Position numbers and translations under genes: made by a program
Shown here: positions 1 through 5,519 of the stretch, piece after piece
Numbering within the stretch: the stretch's first letter is position 1
How the letters are laid out: each line of letters begins with the position of its first letter
Notes under the pieces: generated by a model
Database searches by the model: none
Told to the model about the DNA's origin: nothing
The model's input: only the letters and a program-made list of their open reading frames with translations
Assembly (NCBI GenBank): GCA_030610325.1
Contig: JAUWRZ010000130.1
Location: forward strand, 1-6,330
DNA from: Sulfurimonadaceae bacterium
GTDB taxonomy: Bacteria; Campylobacterota; Campylobacteria; Campylobacterales; Sulfurimonadaceae
DNA length: 6,330 bases
Reading direction: 5' to 3'

Positions 1-1016
1 CCCTCTTTAAGCACTCTTTCGAGAAAAGTCACAAGCTTTCCGATGAACGGTATCATCACGATCACACCTATAAGGTTGAAGATGGTATGAAAGACAGCAA
101 GTTTCAGGGTGTAGTCATCATCAGCTATGCCCACGGCACTACTGACATGATCGACCACATAGATAAGCTGATGGATAAAGACGATCGCTATAAGCCCGGT
201 GACGACATTAAAGATAAGATGAGCACCTGCGAGCCGTTTTCCTTCGATGTTGGAACTCATCGCACCGATGATCGCGGTGATCGTCGTACCTACATTCGCC
301 CCGATCGCCAAAGCCAGCGCGTTCTCATAAGAGATCTGGCCCGCTGCCAGGGCCGTGATGATAAGTACCAAAGTAGCATGCGAGGACTGCATCACCACGG
401 TCGCGAAGATACCGATGCCTGTAAAGATGAAGAGCCCTTTTACTCCTGTGACGGCAAAGGCCGAGAGGTCGATGGTACTCTTAAAGGCTTCAAAACCATC
501 TTTCATATAGTGGATACCAAGGAACAAAAAGCCCAGACCGGCAAGGATATAACCGATGCCTTTCATCGCTTTACTTTTTTGAAAGATCAAGATGACCCCA
601 AAGACAAGCATCGGCATCGCATAAGCCGATATCTTGACTTTGAGACCCAGACCTGCGACGAGCCATGCTCCAGTCGTCGTCCCTATGTTTGCACCAAAGA
701 CGATGCCGATACCCTGAGCCAGATCTATAAGGCCCGCTCCCAGGAAAGAGATGGTCAGCACAGAGACCAGTGAGCTTGACTGCATAAAAGTCGTAGCGAC
801 CATACCGAAACTAAGACTCTTATAAAGCTTATCTGTAGAGCGCTTCAGGACCTTCTCCAGCATACCACCTGAGAAAGCCCGGAAACCCTCCTCCAGCGAC
901 AACATACCAAATAAGAAGATGGCGACACCTGCTGCTATCTCTTTAAAATCCGGACTGACCCAGAAACCATATGCCAAAAGCACTAAAATAGTAGGAAGAA
1001 AGATATTTTTTAACAC
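1..1016 (-). CDS. Na+/phosphate cotransporter family protein (Na/Pi, NptA-like), 3' part outside window
   Basis: Inner-membrane transporter expected to couple Na+ entry to phosphate (or a related anion). Reading the minus strand from a GTG at 1016-1014 gives 338 uninterrupted residues that run off the left edge. The protein is a chain of hydrophobic helices with the duplicated signature of this family (Na_Pi_cotrans, PF02690): QSSS at residues 79-82 followed by GANIGTT at 108-114, then QSS at 210-212 followed by GANVGTT at 239-245. The two QSS/GAN-GTT units are the inverted repeat that forms the substrate path in NaPi-II transporters. GTG is chosen because an AAGAAAAGG stretch lies about 9 nt upstream and the residues after it (LKNIFLPTILVLLAYG) look like a normal family start; in-frame stops TAG and TAA lie a little further up. 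Family members usually carry a PhoU-like cytoplasmic domain at the C-terminus, which would lie outside the window. Substrate specificity is inferred from family only. No strongly resembling neighbour for phosphate uptake is visible. Confidence 0.93.
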   Translation of the reverse strand, partial: MLKNIFLPTILVLLAYGFWVSPDFKEIAAGVAIFLFGMLSLEEGFRAFSGGMLEKVLKRSTDKLYKSLSFGMVATTFMQSSSLVSVLTISFLGAGLIDLAQGIGIVFGANIGTTTGAWLVAGLGLKVKISAYAMPMLVFGVILIFQKSKAMKGIGYILAGLGFLFLGIHYMKDGFEAFKSTIDLSAFAVTGVKGLFIFTGIGIFATVVMQSSHATLVLIITALAAGQISYENALALAIGANVGTTITAIIGAMSSNIEGKRLAGAHLIFNVVTGLIAIVFIHQLIYVVDHVSSAVGIADDDYTLKLAVFHTIFNLIGVIVMIPFIGKLVTFLERVLKE

Positions 1017-1034
1017 TTGAGAAAGCCTTTTCTT

Positions 1035-1053
1035 CAGATCTTACTAAGATCTG
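1035..1053. promoter_or_regulatory. 19-bp perfect palindrome before the Na/Pi gene (operator or leader hairpin)
   Basis: CAGATCTTA-C-TAAGATCTG has 9-bp arms around one central base. It ends 18 nt before the GTG start of the Na/Pi gene and sits directly upstream of its Shine-Dalgarno stretch. If the predicted -10 box at 1085-1080 is right, this lies in the 5' leader, where it could fold as an 8-bp stem with a 3-nt loop, or serve as a binding site for a dimeric repressor. There is no T-run after it on the minus strand, so it is not a typical terminator. The function is not shown by sequence. Confidence 0.55.
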
Positions 1054-1083
1054 CTATATATTACTGTGTATTGCTATATATTA
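1053..1083. repeat. Direct repeat GCTATATATTA, two copies 20 bp apart, in the Na/Pi promoter region
   Basis: The 11-mer GCTATATATTA occurs at 1053-1063 and 1073-1083, a period of exactly 20 bp, about two helical turns. The copy at 1073-1083 overlaps the likely -10 box of the Na/Pi gene, and the copy at 1053 abuts the 19-bp palindrome. Same-face tandem sites are typical of transcription-factor binding, but the motif is AT-rich and could be partly chance. Confidence 0.45.
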
Positions 1084-1088
1084 TAGCA
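1080..1088 (-). promoter_or_regulatory. Predicted promoter (-10, extended) for the Na/Pi gene
   Basis: On the minus strand the sequence reads TGCTATAAT, a perfect -10 hexamer (1085-1080) with an upstream TG as in extended -10 promoters. No good -35 box lies 16-18 bp upstream, which is usual for sigma-70 promoters in Campylobacterota. The predicted transcript would start near 1073 and have a leader of nearly 60 nt carrying the palindrome. Confidence 0.5.
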
Positions 1089-1127
1089 TTACTCTACTAT
1101 TTATATGCTTGAAAAAGAGCACTCCTT

Positions 1128-1661
1128 TTAGGCGTAAAGCATCGATTTGAAACTATTCATGTTCTCCAGGATCTTATCTAAGAACGTCTGCGTCTCACTG
1201 ATGAGCTTCTCACTCTGTTGCAGCTGCTTCAAGGCGCTGTCAATAAGCTCTACTATGCCATTTTTGGCAAAAGTCTTACTCTCTTCTGGCTTCTCGTTCA
1301 AAGGAGTGAAGATATCACCGATAGATCTCGCGACCTGACTCATCGAGCTGTGCTGCTCCCCACTCTCAAGCTCTTTCATAAAATCGTCTATGTAGGGTTG
1401 TGCGATCTGCATAAACTCACGGATCTCCTGCTTGTCCTGCTCATCAAGACCGTTGGAGTCCATCTGAAAGTCATATGAGTGCATCGAAGCGAAAGAGAAG
1501 CTACTCGACTTGGTACCCTCTTGCTGACTCTGCTGCATGGAGAGACTCTGGGTATTTGAAAAATCCATGTTGATCGTGTCACCACTGCTTGTGCGCATCT
1601 GGATGTTCAGATCATGTGAACGGTAGGCATCAAGTGACTGATAACTTTGTAGCTCGTTCAT
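1128..1661 (-). CDS. Hypothetical protein, 177 aa, possibly DUF5610-like
   Basis: Function unknown. The start is placed at ATG 1661 (MNELQSYQSL) because AAGGA lies 6 nt upstream. The open frame continues upstream to 1817, but that part is AT-rich and runs through the inverted-repeat element at 1689-1740, so the longer hydrophobic N-terminus is probably not translated. The protein has no signal peptide or membrane helix. Residues 17-40 (LNIQMRTSSGDTINMDFS) look like a beta strand pair, followed by a Ser/Gln-rich stretch (36-60), then YDFQMDSNGLDEQDKQEI leading into a helix with hydrophobic spacing (78-98). The C-terminal third (130-175) is a probable coiled coil rich in Gln and Leu. The order 'IQT-like strand, GDTI, aromatic VEG-like strand, D/E-rich turn, long helix' reminds me of DUF5610 proteins, from memory only. 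The gene lies 111 bp upstream of the Na/Pi gene on the same strand; that gap has its own -10 box, so co-transcription is uncertain. Confidence 0.8.
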   Translation of the reverse strand: MNELQSYQSLDAYRSHDLNIQMRTSSGDTINMDFSNTQSLSMQQSQQEGTKSSSFSFASMHSYDFQMDSNGLDEQDKQEIREFMQIAQPYIDDFMKELESGEQHSSMSQVARSIGDIFTPLNEKPEESKTFAKNGIVELIDSALKQLQQSEKLISETQTFLDKILENMNSFKSMLYA

Positions 1662-1688
1662 AAGATATCCTTGACGAGAGTTGTTATT

Positions 1689-1740
1689 AAGGGCACCTCT
1701 AAAAACCCTGTATATCATCAAGGCTGTTAGAGGTGCCCTT
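1689..1740. repeat. 52-bp element with perfect 14-bp inverted ends (MITE-like or leader hairpin)
   Basis: AAGGGCACCTCTAA at 1689-1702 is exactly complementary to TTAGAGGTGCCCTT at 1727-1740, with a 24-nt spacer. A stem of this length and GC content stands out in an AT-rich leader region. It could be a small non-autonomous mobile element, with ends ending in GGGCACC resembling insertion-sequence termini. Flanks outside the GGGC ends are TTAA and TTGA, only three of four bases alike, so no clean target duplication is seen. It lies 27 nt upstream of the 177-aa gene's start and inside its likely 5' leader. No T-run follows on either strand, so it is not a typical terminator. Confidence 0.6.
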
Positions 1741-1785
1741 GAATCATATCGACATAAAGAGCACGATACTAAAGTACAGAGAAGA

Positions 1786-1791
1786 ATTATA
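1786..1791 (-). promoter_or_regulatory. Predicted -10 box for the 177-aa gene
   Basis: The minus strand carries TATAAT here, preceded by T-rich sequence, at a distance that would give a leader of roughly 118 nt containing the 52-bp inverted-repeat element. No convincing -35 box is visible. The whole 1786-1860 stretch is AT-rich and probably holds divergent promoters. Confidence 0.4.
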
Positions 1792-1817
1792 AACAGATAT
1801 AATAATATATAAAACAA

Positions 1818-1856
1818 TATAAAATAATAAGCGGTTAAGAGAATATCTTTTACAAT
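1818..1856 (+). promoter_or_regulatory. AT-rich promoter region of the outer-membrane protein gene
   Basis: Two possible -10 boxes are seen, TATAAA at 1818-1823 (overlapping TAAAAT) and TACAAT at 1851-1856. The second would start transcription on top of the ribosome site, so the first is more likely. No -35 consensus is visible. The exact start is unresolved. Confidence 0.3.
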
Positions 1857-1874
1857 GTCAACAGGAGTTTGACT

Positions 1875-2798
1875 ATGAAAAAAAGATATTTATCGTTAGT
1901 GTTACTAAGTGTGCTGAGTACAAATATGAGTGCTTTAGATGTGAGAGTCGGTAAAGGAGACTTCAAGAGTACACAGGGAGTCGATGACCTTTATAACATC
2001 TCTGTGAGTGTAGATATCGATGTACTCAGTCTCAACGAGCAGCACTACAGCATCAATGACTCAAATCTCTATCTATTTGGAAACCTCGACCTCTATAGTT
2101 CCAAGCAGGTAGACACCTATACTAACATAGTCGATACTATCATGAACACCTCTACTCCGACTCTGCCGGGGGGCTCACCCATAACACTTCCGGGTACGAC
2201 ACCAAATGAGGCACTGTCAAACTTTGTACCGGTTCCCAGCAGTTATGAAGTGCGTGGTGTAGATCTTGACATCGGAGTCGGTTATGATGTACTTAAAGAG
2301 GAGAAAGGCTATCTCGGTCTTGGTGTGATGACCGGTATCTCGACACCGTTCATGGAGATGGAGAACTATGTGGAGGCCATGAACTTCTATACAGAGTCAC
2401 TGCAAGAGACCGATACCGAGATGACTACCTATAAACTGGGACTGAGTCTTCAGGGTGGTTACGACTTTACCGACTATCTGGGTCTTTATGTGACGGGTAT
2501 CTATGCTTATCAGATCGGAGAGATAGAGAACTCTATAGTCAGTTCGTCTATGGATGCAAAAGGGAGTTACAAGTCCTTTGATATTGGTCTAATATTTCAT
2601 CCCGCCACTCTATCACAACAGTATAAAGAGAGTCTCTGGTCAGCATTTTATCTCAATATCGGGCATGCCTATAAGAAGTGGGAAGTAGAAGAGGTAAAAG
2701 CGACTATCGCAGGGGTCGATACACCTGATGTCATCTCTTACTTTGATATCGGTCTTGAAAGCAGCTACACCTATTTCGGAGTAGGATATAGCTTCTAA
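1875..2798 (+). CDS. Outer-membrane beta-barrel protein, 307 aa
   Basis: Probable porin-like or structural outer-membrane protein; the specific role is unknown. ATG 1875 is chosen because AGGAG (1863-1867) lies 7 nt upstream. An in-frame TTG at 1869 is too close to that site. Residues 1-20 form a signal peptide (MKKRYLSLVLLSVLSTNMSA, cut before LDV). The mature part alternates hydrophobic and polar residues in many strands, for example YNISVSVDIDVL (40-51), VDLDIGVGYDVL (129-140), YLGLGVMTGIS (146-156), YKLGLSLQGGYDF (186-198), YLGLYVTGIYAY (201-212), SAFYLNIGHAY (256-266) and YFDIGLESSYTYFGVGYSF to the end. The chain ends in Phe, the usual signal for the barrel assembly machinery. A Pro/Thr-rich segment at 94-122 is probably a long extracellular loop or plug. 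The gene is monocistronic: a terminator follows it and the next gene is on the other strand. No enzymatic motifs are seen. Confidence 0.88.
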   Translation: MKKRYLSLVLLSVLSTNMSALDVRVGKGDFKSTQGVDDLYNISVSVDIDVLSLNEQHYSINDSNLYLFGNLDLYSSKQVDTYTNIVDTIMNTSTPTLPGGSPITLPGTTPNEALSNFVPVPSSYEVRGVDLDIGVGYDVLKEEKGYLGLGVMTGISTPFMEMENYVEAMNFYTESLQETDTEMTTYKLGLSLQGGYDFTDYLGLYVTGIYAYQIGEIENSIVSSSMDAKGSYKSFDIGLIFHPATLSQQYKESLWSAFYLNIGHAYKKWEVEEVKATIAGVDTPDVISYFDIGLESSYTYFGVGYSF

Positions 2799-2799
2799 G

Positions 2800-2832
2800 A
2801 AGACGATCTGTGTTAATACGAAGGTCGTTTTT
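2800..2832. terminator. Terminator hairpin between convergent genes
   Basis: AAGACGATCT (2800-2809) pairs with AGGTCGTTTT (2822-2831), ten pairs including two G-U, with a 12-nt loop and a T-run at 2828-2832. It begins two bases after the stop codon of the outer-membrane protein gene. A second inverted repeat, CGAAGGTC (2819-2826) with GACCTTCG (2846-2853), overlaps the end of the opposing lipoprotein gene, so the region may terminate both transcripts, though the minus direction lacks a good T-run. Confidence 0.6.
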
Positions 2833-2840
2833 AAGACCTG

Positions 2841-3203
2841 TTAGTGACCTTCGACCATAGCAGAGAGTTTATCCATGATACCCTCTTTCAGGTCATCGAT
2901 CGCTCCACCTTCAGTCTTACTGTCGATATCAAAGCCTGCATTATCATACTTGATACTTGCAGTCGCTTCATCATCACCGAACTTCTCAGCCAACAACTCA
3001 TTGTTCTTGAACTCCGTCATCTTCCAGCCCTGCTCTTCACCCGCAGCCATGATGGCACTTCCCATCTGCTCAGTCGTCATATGTTCCAGACCGACTTGTT
3101 CCGCGGCACTCGACAACATGCTGCTGTCATACTTGCTGCTACACGCGCTCAAGAACAGTAGACTGATCAGTGCAGTCAGACCCATCTTCCAAAATCTATT
3201 CAT
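2841..3203 (-). CDS. Small lipoprotein, 120 aa
   Basis: Envelope lipoprotein of unknown function. The N-terminus has basic residues, a hydrophobic stretch and the lipobox LSAC with Cys21 as the lipidated residue; SS follows, which does not predict inner-membrane retention in the enterobacterial Asp+2 sense. The start is ATG 3203 with a strong AGGAGG 7 nt upstream. The mature part has the pattern AIMAAGEEQGWKMTEF (50-65), NELLAEKF (68-75), ATASIKYDNAGFDID (80-94). It resembles the widespread small lipoproteins in which 'Ai..AL...GW......g.i.A......a.v.I.YD...y.I' marks a short alpha/beta fold; this is recognition from pattern, not a search. The usual ending of that family, an 'SeNL' type motif, is not seen, and the C-terminus is instead a helix (AIDDLKEGIMDKLSAM). 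The gene is monocistronic, converges on the barrel protein gene and diverges from the 66-aa gene. Confidence 0.88.
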   Translation of the reverse strand: MNRFWKMGLTALISLLFLSACSSKYDSSMLSSAAEQVGLEHMTTEQMGSAIMAAGEEQGWKMTEFKNNELLAEKFGDDEATASIKYDNAGFDIDSKTEGGAIDDLKEGIMDKLSAMVEGH

Positions 3204-3232
3204 CCTTACTCCTCCTAATCAAAAGTAATGAA

Positions 3233-3238
3233 TAGAAT
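3233..3238 (-). promoter_or_regulatory. Possible -10 box of the lipoprotein gene
   Basis: TATTCT on the minus strand, in a T-rich stretch about 30 nt before the lipoprotein start and just upstream of its strong ribosome site. Two of the six bases differ from the consensus and there is no clear -35 box, so this is a weak call. Confidence 0.3.
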
Positions 3239-3264
3239 AAGCTCTTCTTCATAAAAACCTTCTT

Positions 3265-3277
3265 ATTTCTAAGAAAT
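3265..3277. promoter_or_regulatory. 13-bp palindrome between divergent promoters
   Basis: ATTTCT-A-AGAAAT is a perfect odd palindrome. It lies between the lipoprotein and 66-aa genes and covers the -35 position of the plus-strand promoter, where a repressor could act on either gene. It is short and AT-rich, so chance is possible. Confidence 0.3.
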
Positions 3278-3294
3278 CATCTACACTTACTGGC

Positions 3295-3300
3295 TATAAT
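3295..3300 (+). promoter_or_regulatory. Predicted -10 box of the 66-aa gene
   Basis: Perfect TATAAT, with an expected transcript start near 3306 and a leader of about 30 nt that includes the GAAGGA ribosome site. There is no -35 consensus, as is common in Campylobacterota. Confidence 0.55.
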
Positions 3301-3335
3301 GCGCACTCATAACGATTCTACATGAAGGAACCTTC

Positions 3336-3536
3336 TTGGATTTACCTGTTAATGATCTGACTGTCCTACTCGTCTTGACCTTTCCTATGTTTATCTTTAC
3401 TATATTCCCAGCCCTCAAAGCAGGTGACTTTCTCGAAGAGAGATACAATATCACTGAAAGTCAGAAAAGAGCTATTGTAGCTGCACTGACTTTTTTTGGT
3501 GCCTTCGCATTAGCACTGTTTCTTAAGTATTATTAA
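3336..3536 (+). CDS. Small two-helix membrane protein, 66 aa, TTG start
   Basis: Unknown function. Two hydrophobic segments are visible, at residues 8-27 (LTVLLVLTFPMFIFTIFPAL) and 46-63 (AIVAALTFFGAFALALFL), separated by a charged loop KAGDFLEERYNITESQKR. This fits a helical hairpin in the inner membrane with a polar loop of about 18 residues. The start is TTG 3336: AAGGA lies 6 nt upstream, and the only nearby ATG (3322) is out of frame. It is preceded by a TATAAT box and followed directly by a hairpin, so it appears to be its own transcription unit. Codon use is similar to its neighbours and the reading is free of stops. I do not recognise the family; many Campylobacterota have short hypothetical membrane proteins of this kind. 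Confidence 0.72.
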   Translation: MDLPVNDLTVLLVLTFPMFIFTIFPALKAGDFLEERYNITESQKRAIVAALTFFGAFALALFLKYY

Positions 3537-3570
3537 GTAGAGCCGGTAGGCCCTACTTTCATCACTTTTT
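3535..3570 (+). terminator. Terminator after the 66-aa gene
   Basis: AAGTAGAGCC pairs with GGCCCTACTT (3535-3558) around a GGTA loop, with a single A-C mismatch, and overlaps the stop codon. A T-rich stretch follows, with TTTTT at 3566-3570. The T-run is displaced by several bases from the stem, so efficiency is uncertain. It separates the 66-aa gene from the cytochrome cluster. Confidence 0.55.
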
Positions 3571-3674
3571 AATCCCCAGATCGGCACACTGTTTTTTACT
3601 AATGAGCACCTCAAATAGACCTGATGACACGCAGGTTCACTCGAGATACCCTAAAAACACAAGTGAGTCCAGAT

Positions 3675-4379
3675 ATGCTAAAAAACACCCTTTTGCTACT
3701 CCTTCTACTCTCCTCTCTTTTTGCCGATGGACTTGATCAGGCACTGGATGCCTTTAAAGCCAAAGAGTATAAGAAAGCACTCTCACTCTACTCCGCAGAA
3801 GCAGATCTCGGTAATGCAAAAGCACAGGCGGCCGTCAGTTATTTCCACTTTAACGGCCTGGGTACGATGCGAGACATCGATCAGGGTCTCTCCTGGCTCA
3901 CAAGATCAGCCCAAAATGACAACGAGATAGCGCAGTTCGATCTGGGAATGATCTACCTTAGCGGTCAGCATGTCAATCAGGACTTCAGCAAGGCCCTTCC
4001 CTGGTTAGAGCAGGCTGCAGATGCCAACCACACTGAGGCCCAGTATAACATCGCATTGATGTATTACCAGGGTGATGGTACTGACAGTAATGTAAGTAAA
4101 GCAGCACAGTATCTCGAGAGTGCCGCACAAAACGGTCATCCACAGGCTGAAGCGACAATAGGACGTATCTATATGCAGCTCGTAAAGTTCGATAAAGCCA
4201 TACCATGGCTGGAGAAGAACGCCCAAGCAGGTGATGCCGGAGCAGCTTATCTTCTGGGCGAGATATACGCTTCCAAAGAGGAGTTTCCCAAAGCTAAGAG
4301 TTGGACACTGCTGGCGATCGAAGGCGGACATGCCAATGCTCCCGCACTTTGGGAAAAGTACGATCTAGCTAAATATTAA
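3675..4379 (+). CDS. Secreted Sel1-repeat protein, 234 aa
   Basis: Periplasmic helical-repeat protein, likely a protein-protein interaction scaffold. ATG 3675 is preferred over an in-frame ATG at 3624 because a signal peptide begins right there (MLKNTLLLLLLLSSLFA, cut before DGLDQ); the ribosome site is weak (AAGTGAG, 7 nt upstream). After a lead-in helix pair (18-44) come about five Sel1/TPR-like units: 45-80 (AEADLGNAKAQAAVSYFHFNG), 83-118, 119-155 (TEAQYNIALMYYQGDGT), 156-189 and 190-222. Each has the A..LG..Y..G signature, and the first three have the following 'D...A..WL..AA..G' helix. The fourth and fifth are shorter, lacking the extended inter-helix turn. Sel1 proteins act as adaptors for complexes in other bacteria, and some are secreted virulence or envelope factors. 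Only 9 bp separates this gene from the cytochrome gene, whose AAGGAG overlaps this stop codon, so the two are probably translated from one transcript. The inference is a partner of the cytochrome, not an enzyme. Confidence 0.88.
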   Translation: MLKNTLLLLLLLSSLFADGLDQALDAFKAKEYKKALSLYSAEADLGNAKAQAAVSYFHFNGLGTMRDIDQGLSWLTRSAQNDNEIAQFDLGMIYLSGQHVNQDFSKALPWLEQAADANHTEAQYNIALMYYQGDGTDSNVSKAAQYLESAAQNGHPQAEATIGRIYMQLVKFDKAIPWLEKNAQAGDAGAAYLLGEIYASKEEFPKAKSWTLLAIEGGHANAPALWEKYDLAKY

Positions 4380-4388
4380 GGAGTCGTG

Positions 4389-5504
4389 ATGAGATGGATA
4401 ATAGCCCTTTTACTACTATGGTCAGTATCGGTGCAAGCCAAATATATGGATAGCAAGAGTTGTGACGAGTGTCATGAGATGATCTATGCCGAGCATACCA
4501 AGTCGATGCACCATAAGTCCTCACTTTTTAGCGATGAAGTCCATCGTAAGATGAAAGAGCGTGTCTCAAAAGACAAATATACCTGCGCGTTGTGTCATAT
4601 GCCCGGTACCAAGAACCTTGCAGCGATGATAAGGGGTATGGAGCAGCCAAATGAAAAAGATGTACGCCAGACTGACGGAGTCTCATGCAGTTACTGTCAT
4701 CAGATCTCCAAGATCTATCATGGTAAGACCTATAACATCAACTTCTCCAGTGCCAAGGATGGGGGAAAACCACATTTCTTTGCCAACCTTGCCGACCCCG
4801 ACAGCAGTGATAAACACGAGAGTGGCCCCAATGAGATCTATAAGAACAGTGAAGTCTGCATGGGATGCCACTCTCACAAAGAGAACGTGCATGAGATCCA
4901 GGTCTGTAATACACTCGATCAGAACGAGAAGACAAGCGACTGCATAGGGTGCCACATGCCTAAAGAGCCTGGAGGGATAGAGAACTTCAACAAACGTGGA
5001 CGCGATGAGTATGCGACTCATGAGTTTCTGGGTGTGCACTCGGCAAAGATGGTCAAAAAAGCGGTCGAACTCAAACTGGGACAAGAAGAGAAGACGATCA
5101 CACTCAGCATCATCAACAAGATGGGCCATAAGATCATCACCCAGCCGATGCGCCTTAAATTTGTCAAGACCGTCGTAAGCAGAGAGGGAAAAGTCATCTG
5201 GAGTAACTTCAAAGAGTCACCTGTCGAAGATAAAGAGGCCACCTTCATCATCGTCTTTAAAGATAGTGAGGGAGAACCTTCTCTGCCAGGAAAAGCGGTA
5301 GGATACAGACTAAACCGGAACCTTGAAGCGATGACGACCAAAGAGGTCGTCTACACCATCGACGATCTGCAAAAAGGTGACAAAGTGACCTCTACATGGA
5401 TCAGCTATGTCATCAATCCAAAAGTCGCACAAAAGCTGCAGATCACAGATAAGACGCTTACTACACCGATAGAAGGCTACACTACTACCCTACATGCAAA
5501 ATAA
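4389..5504 (+). CDS. Periplasmic pentaheme cytochrome c, 371 aa
   Basis: Electron-transfer protein in the periplasm. ATG 4389 has AAGGAG 5 nt upstream; a GTG immediately before it is less well placed. Residues 1-17 form a signal peptide (MRWIIALLLLWSVSVQA). Five CXXCH heme-attachment sites follow: 25-29 CDECH, 66-70 CALCH, 100-104 CSYCH, 157-161 CMGCH and 185-189 CIGCH. Two of these continue as CHMP, as in cytochrome c554-like and related multiheme proteins. Free histidines that could be distal ligands include H41, H42, H211 and H217 in THEFLGVH. From about residue 222 there is a heme-free, beta-rich region containing INKMGHK (242-248), R255 and DxxG-like turns. It resembles the C-terminal domain with the N..GH..PTG..R pattern seen after multiheme domains in cytochrome c family proteins, but here PTG is replaced by IITQ. 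No active-site signature for nitrite or hydroxylamine chemistry is evident, so the role is redox transfer of unknown substrate. Cytochrome maturation genes are not in the window. Confidence 0.93.
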   Translation: MRWIIALLLLWSVSVQAKYMDSKSCDECHEMIYAEHTKSMHHKSSLFSDEVHRKMKERVSKDKYTCALCHMPGTKNLAAMIRGMEQPNEKDVRQTDGVSCSYCHQISKIYHGKTYNINFSSAKDGGKPHFFANLADPDSSDKHESGPNEIYKNSEVCMGCHSHKENVHEIQVCNTLDQNEKTSDCIGCHMPKEPGGIENFNKRGRDEYATHEFLGVHSAKMVKKAVELKLGQEEKTITLSIINKMGHKIITQPMRLKFVKTVVSREGKVIWSNFKESPVEDKEATFIIVFKDSEGEPSLPGKAVGYRLNRNLEAMTTKEVVYTIDDLQKGDKVTSTWISYVINPKVAQKLQITDKTLTTPIEGYTTTLHAK

Positions 5505-5519
5505 AAGGAGACGTTGACT

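Noticed and set aside
87..773. A 228-codon plus-strand open frame
   Set aside because: It lies antisense to the Na/Pi transporter frame, which has clear family motifs. Its translation is low-complexity and rich in charged residues (Asp, Arg, Lys, His), as expected from the reverse of a membrane-protein gene.
1111..1130. Possible terminator (AAAAGGAGTGCTCTTTTT on the minus strand) at the end of the 177-aa gene
   Set aside because: The arms do not pair without a bulge and the loop is very short, so I do not call it a terminator.
1689..1740. The 14-bp inverted repeat as an intrinsic terminator
   Set aside because: There is no T-run on either strand after the stem, and the loop is 24 nt.
1662..1817. 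N-terminal extension of the 177-aa protein with a hydrophobic start (MFYILLYLFIILL)
   Set aside because: The extension translates an AT-rich promoter region and the inverted-repeat element, and has no ribosome site as good as the AAGGA before ATG 1661. It looks like a false signal peptide.
1869..1874. TTG start two codons before ATG of the barrel protein; the same arrangement (TTGACTATG) at 5514 before the lipoprotein
   Set aside because: In both places the TTG is too close to the ribosome site (about 1-3 nt), while the ATG is at a normal spacing and begins a clean signal peptide.
3624..3674. Upstream ATG at 3624 for the Sel1 protein
   Set aside because: It would put 17 charged residues before the signal peptide, which begins exactly at ATG 3675. 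The ribosome site before 3624 is not better.
4683..5129. Minus-strand frame of 148 codons inside the cytochrome gene, and similar shadows
   Set aside because: It lies opposite the well-supported pentaheme reading, has no ribosome site, and its hydrophobic look is a by-product of complementary codons.
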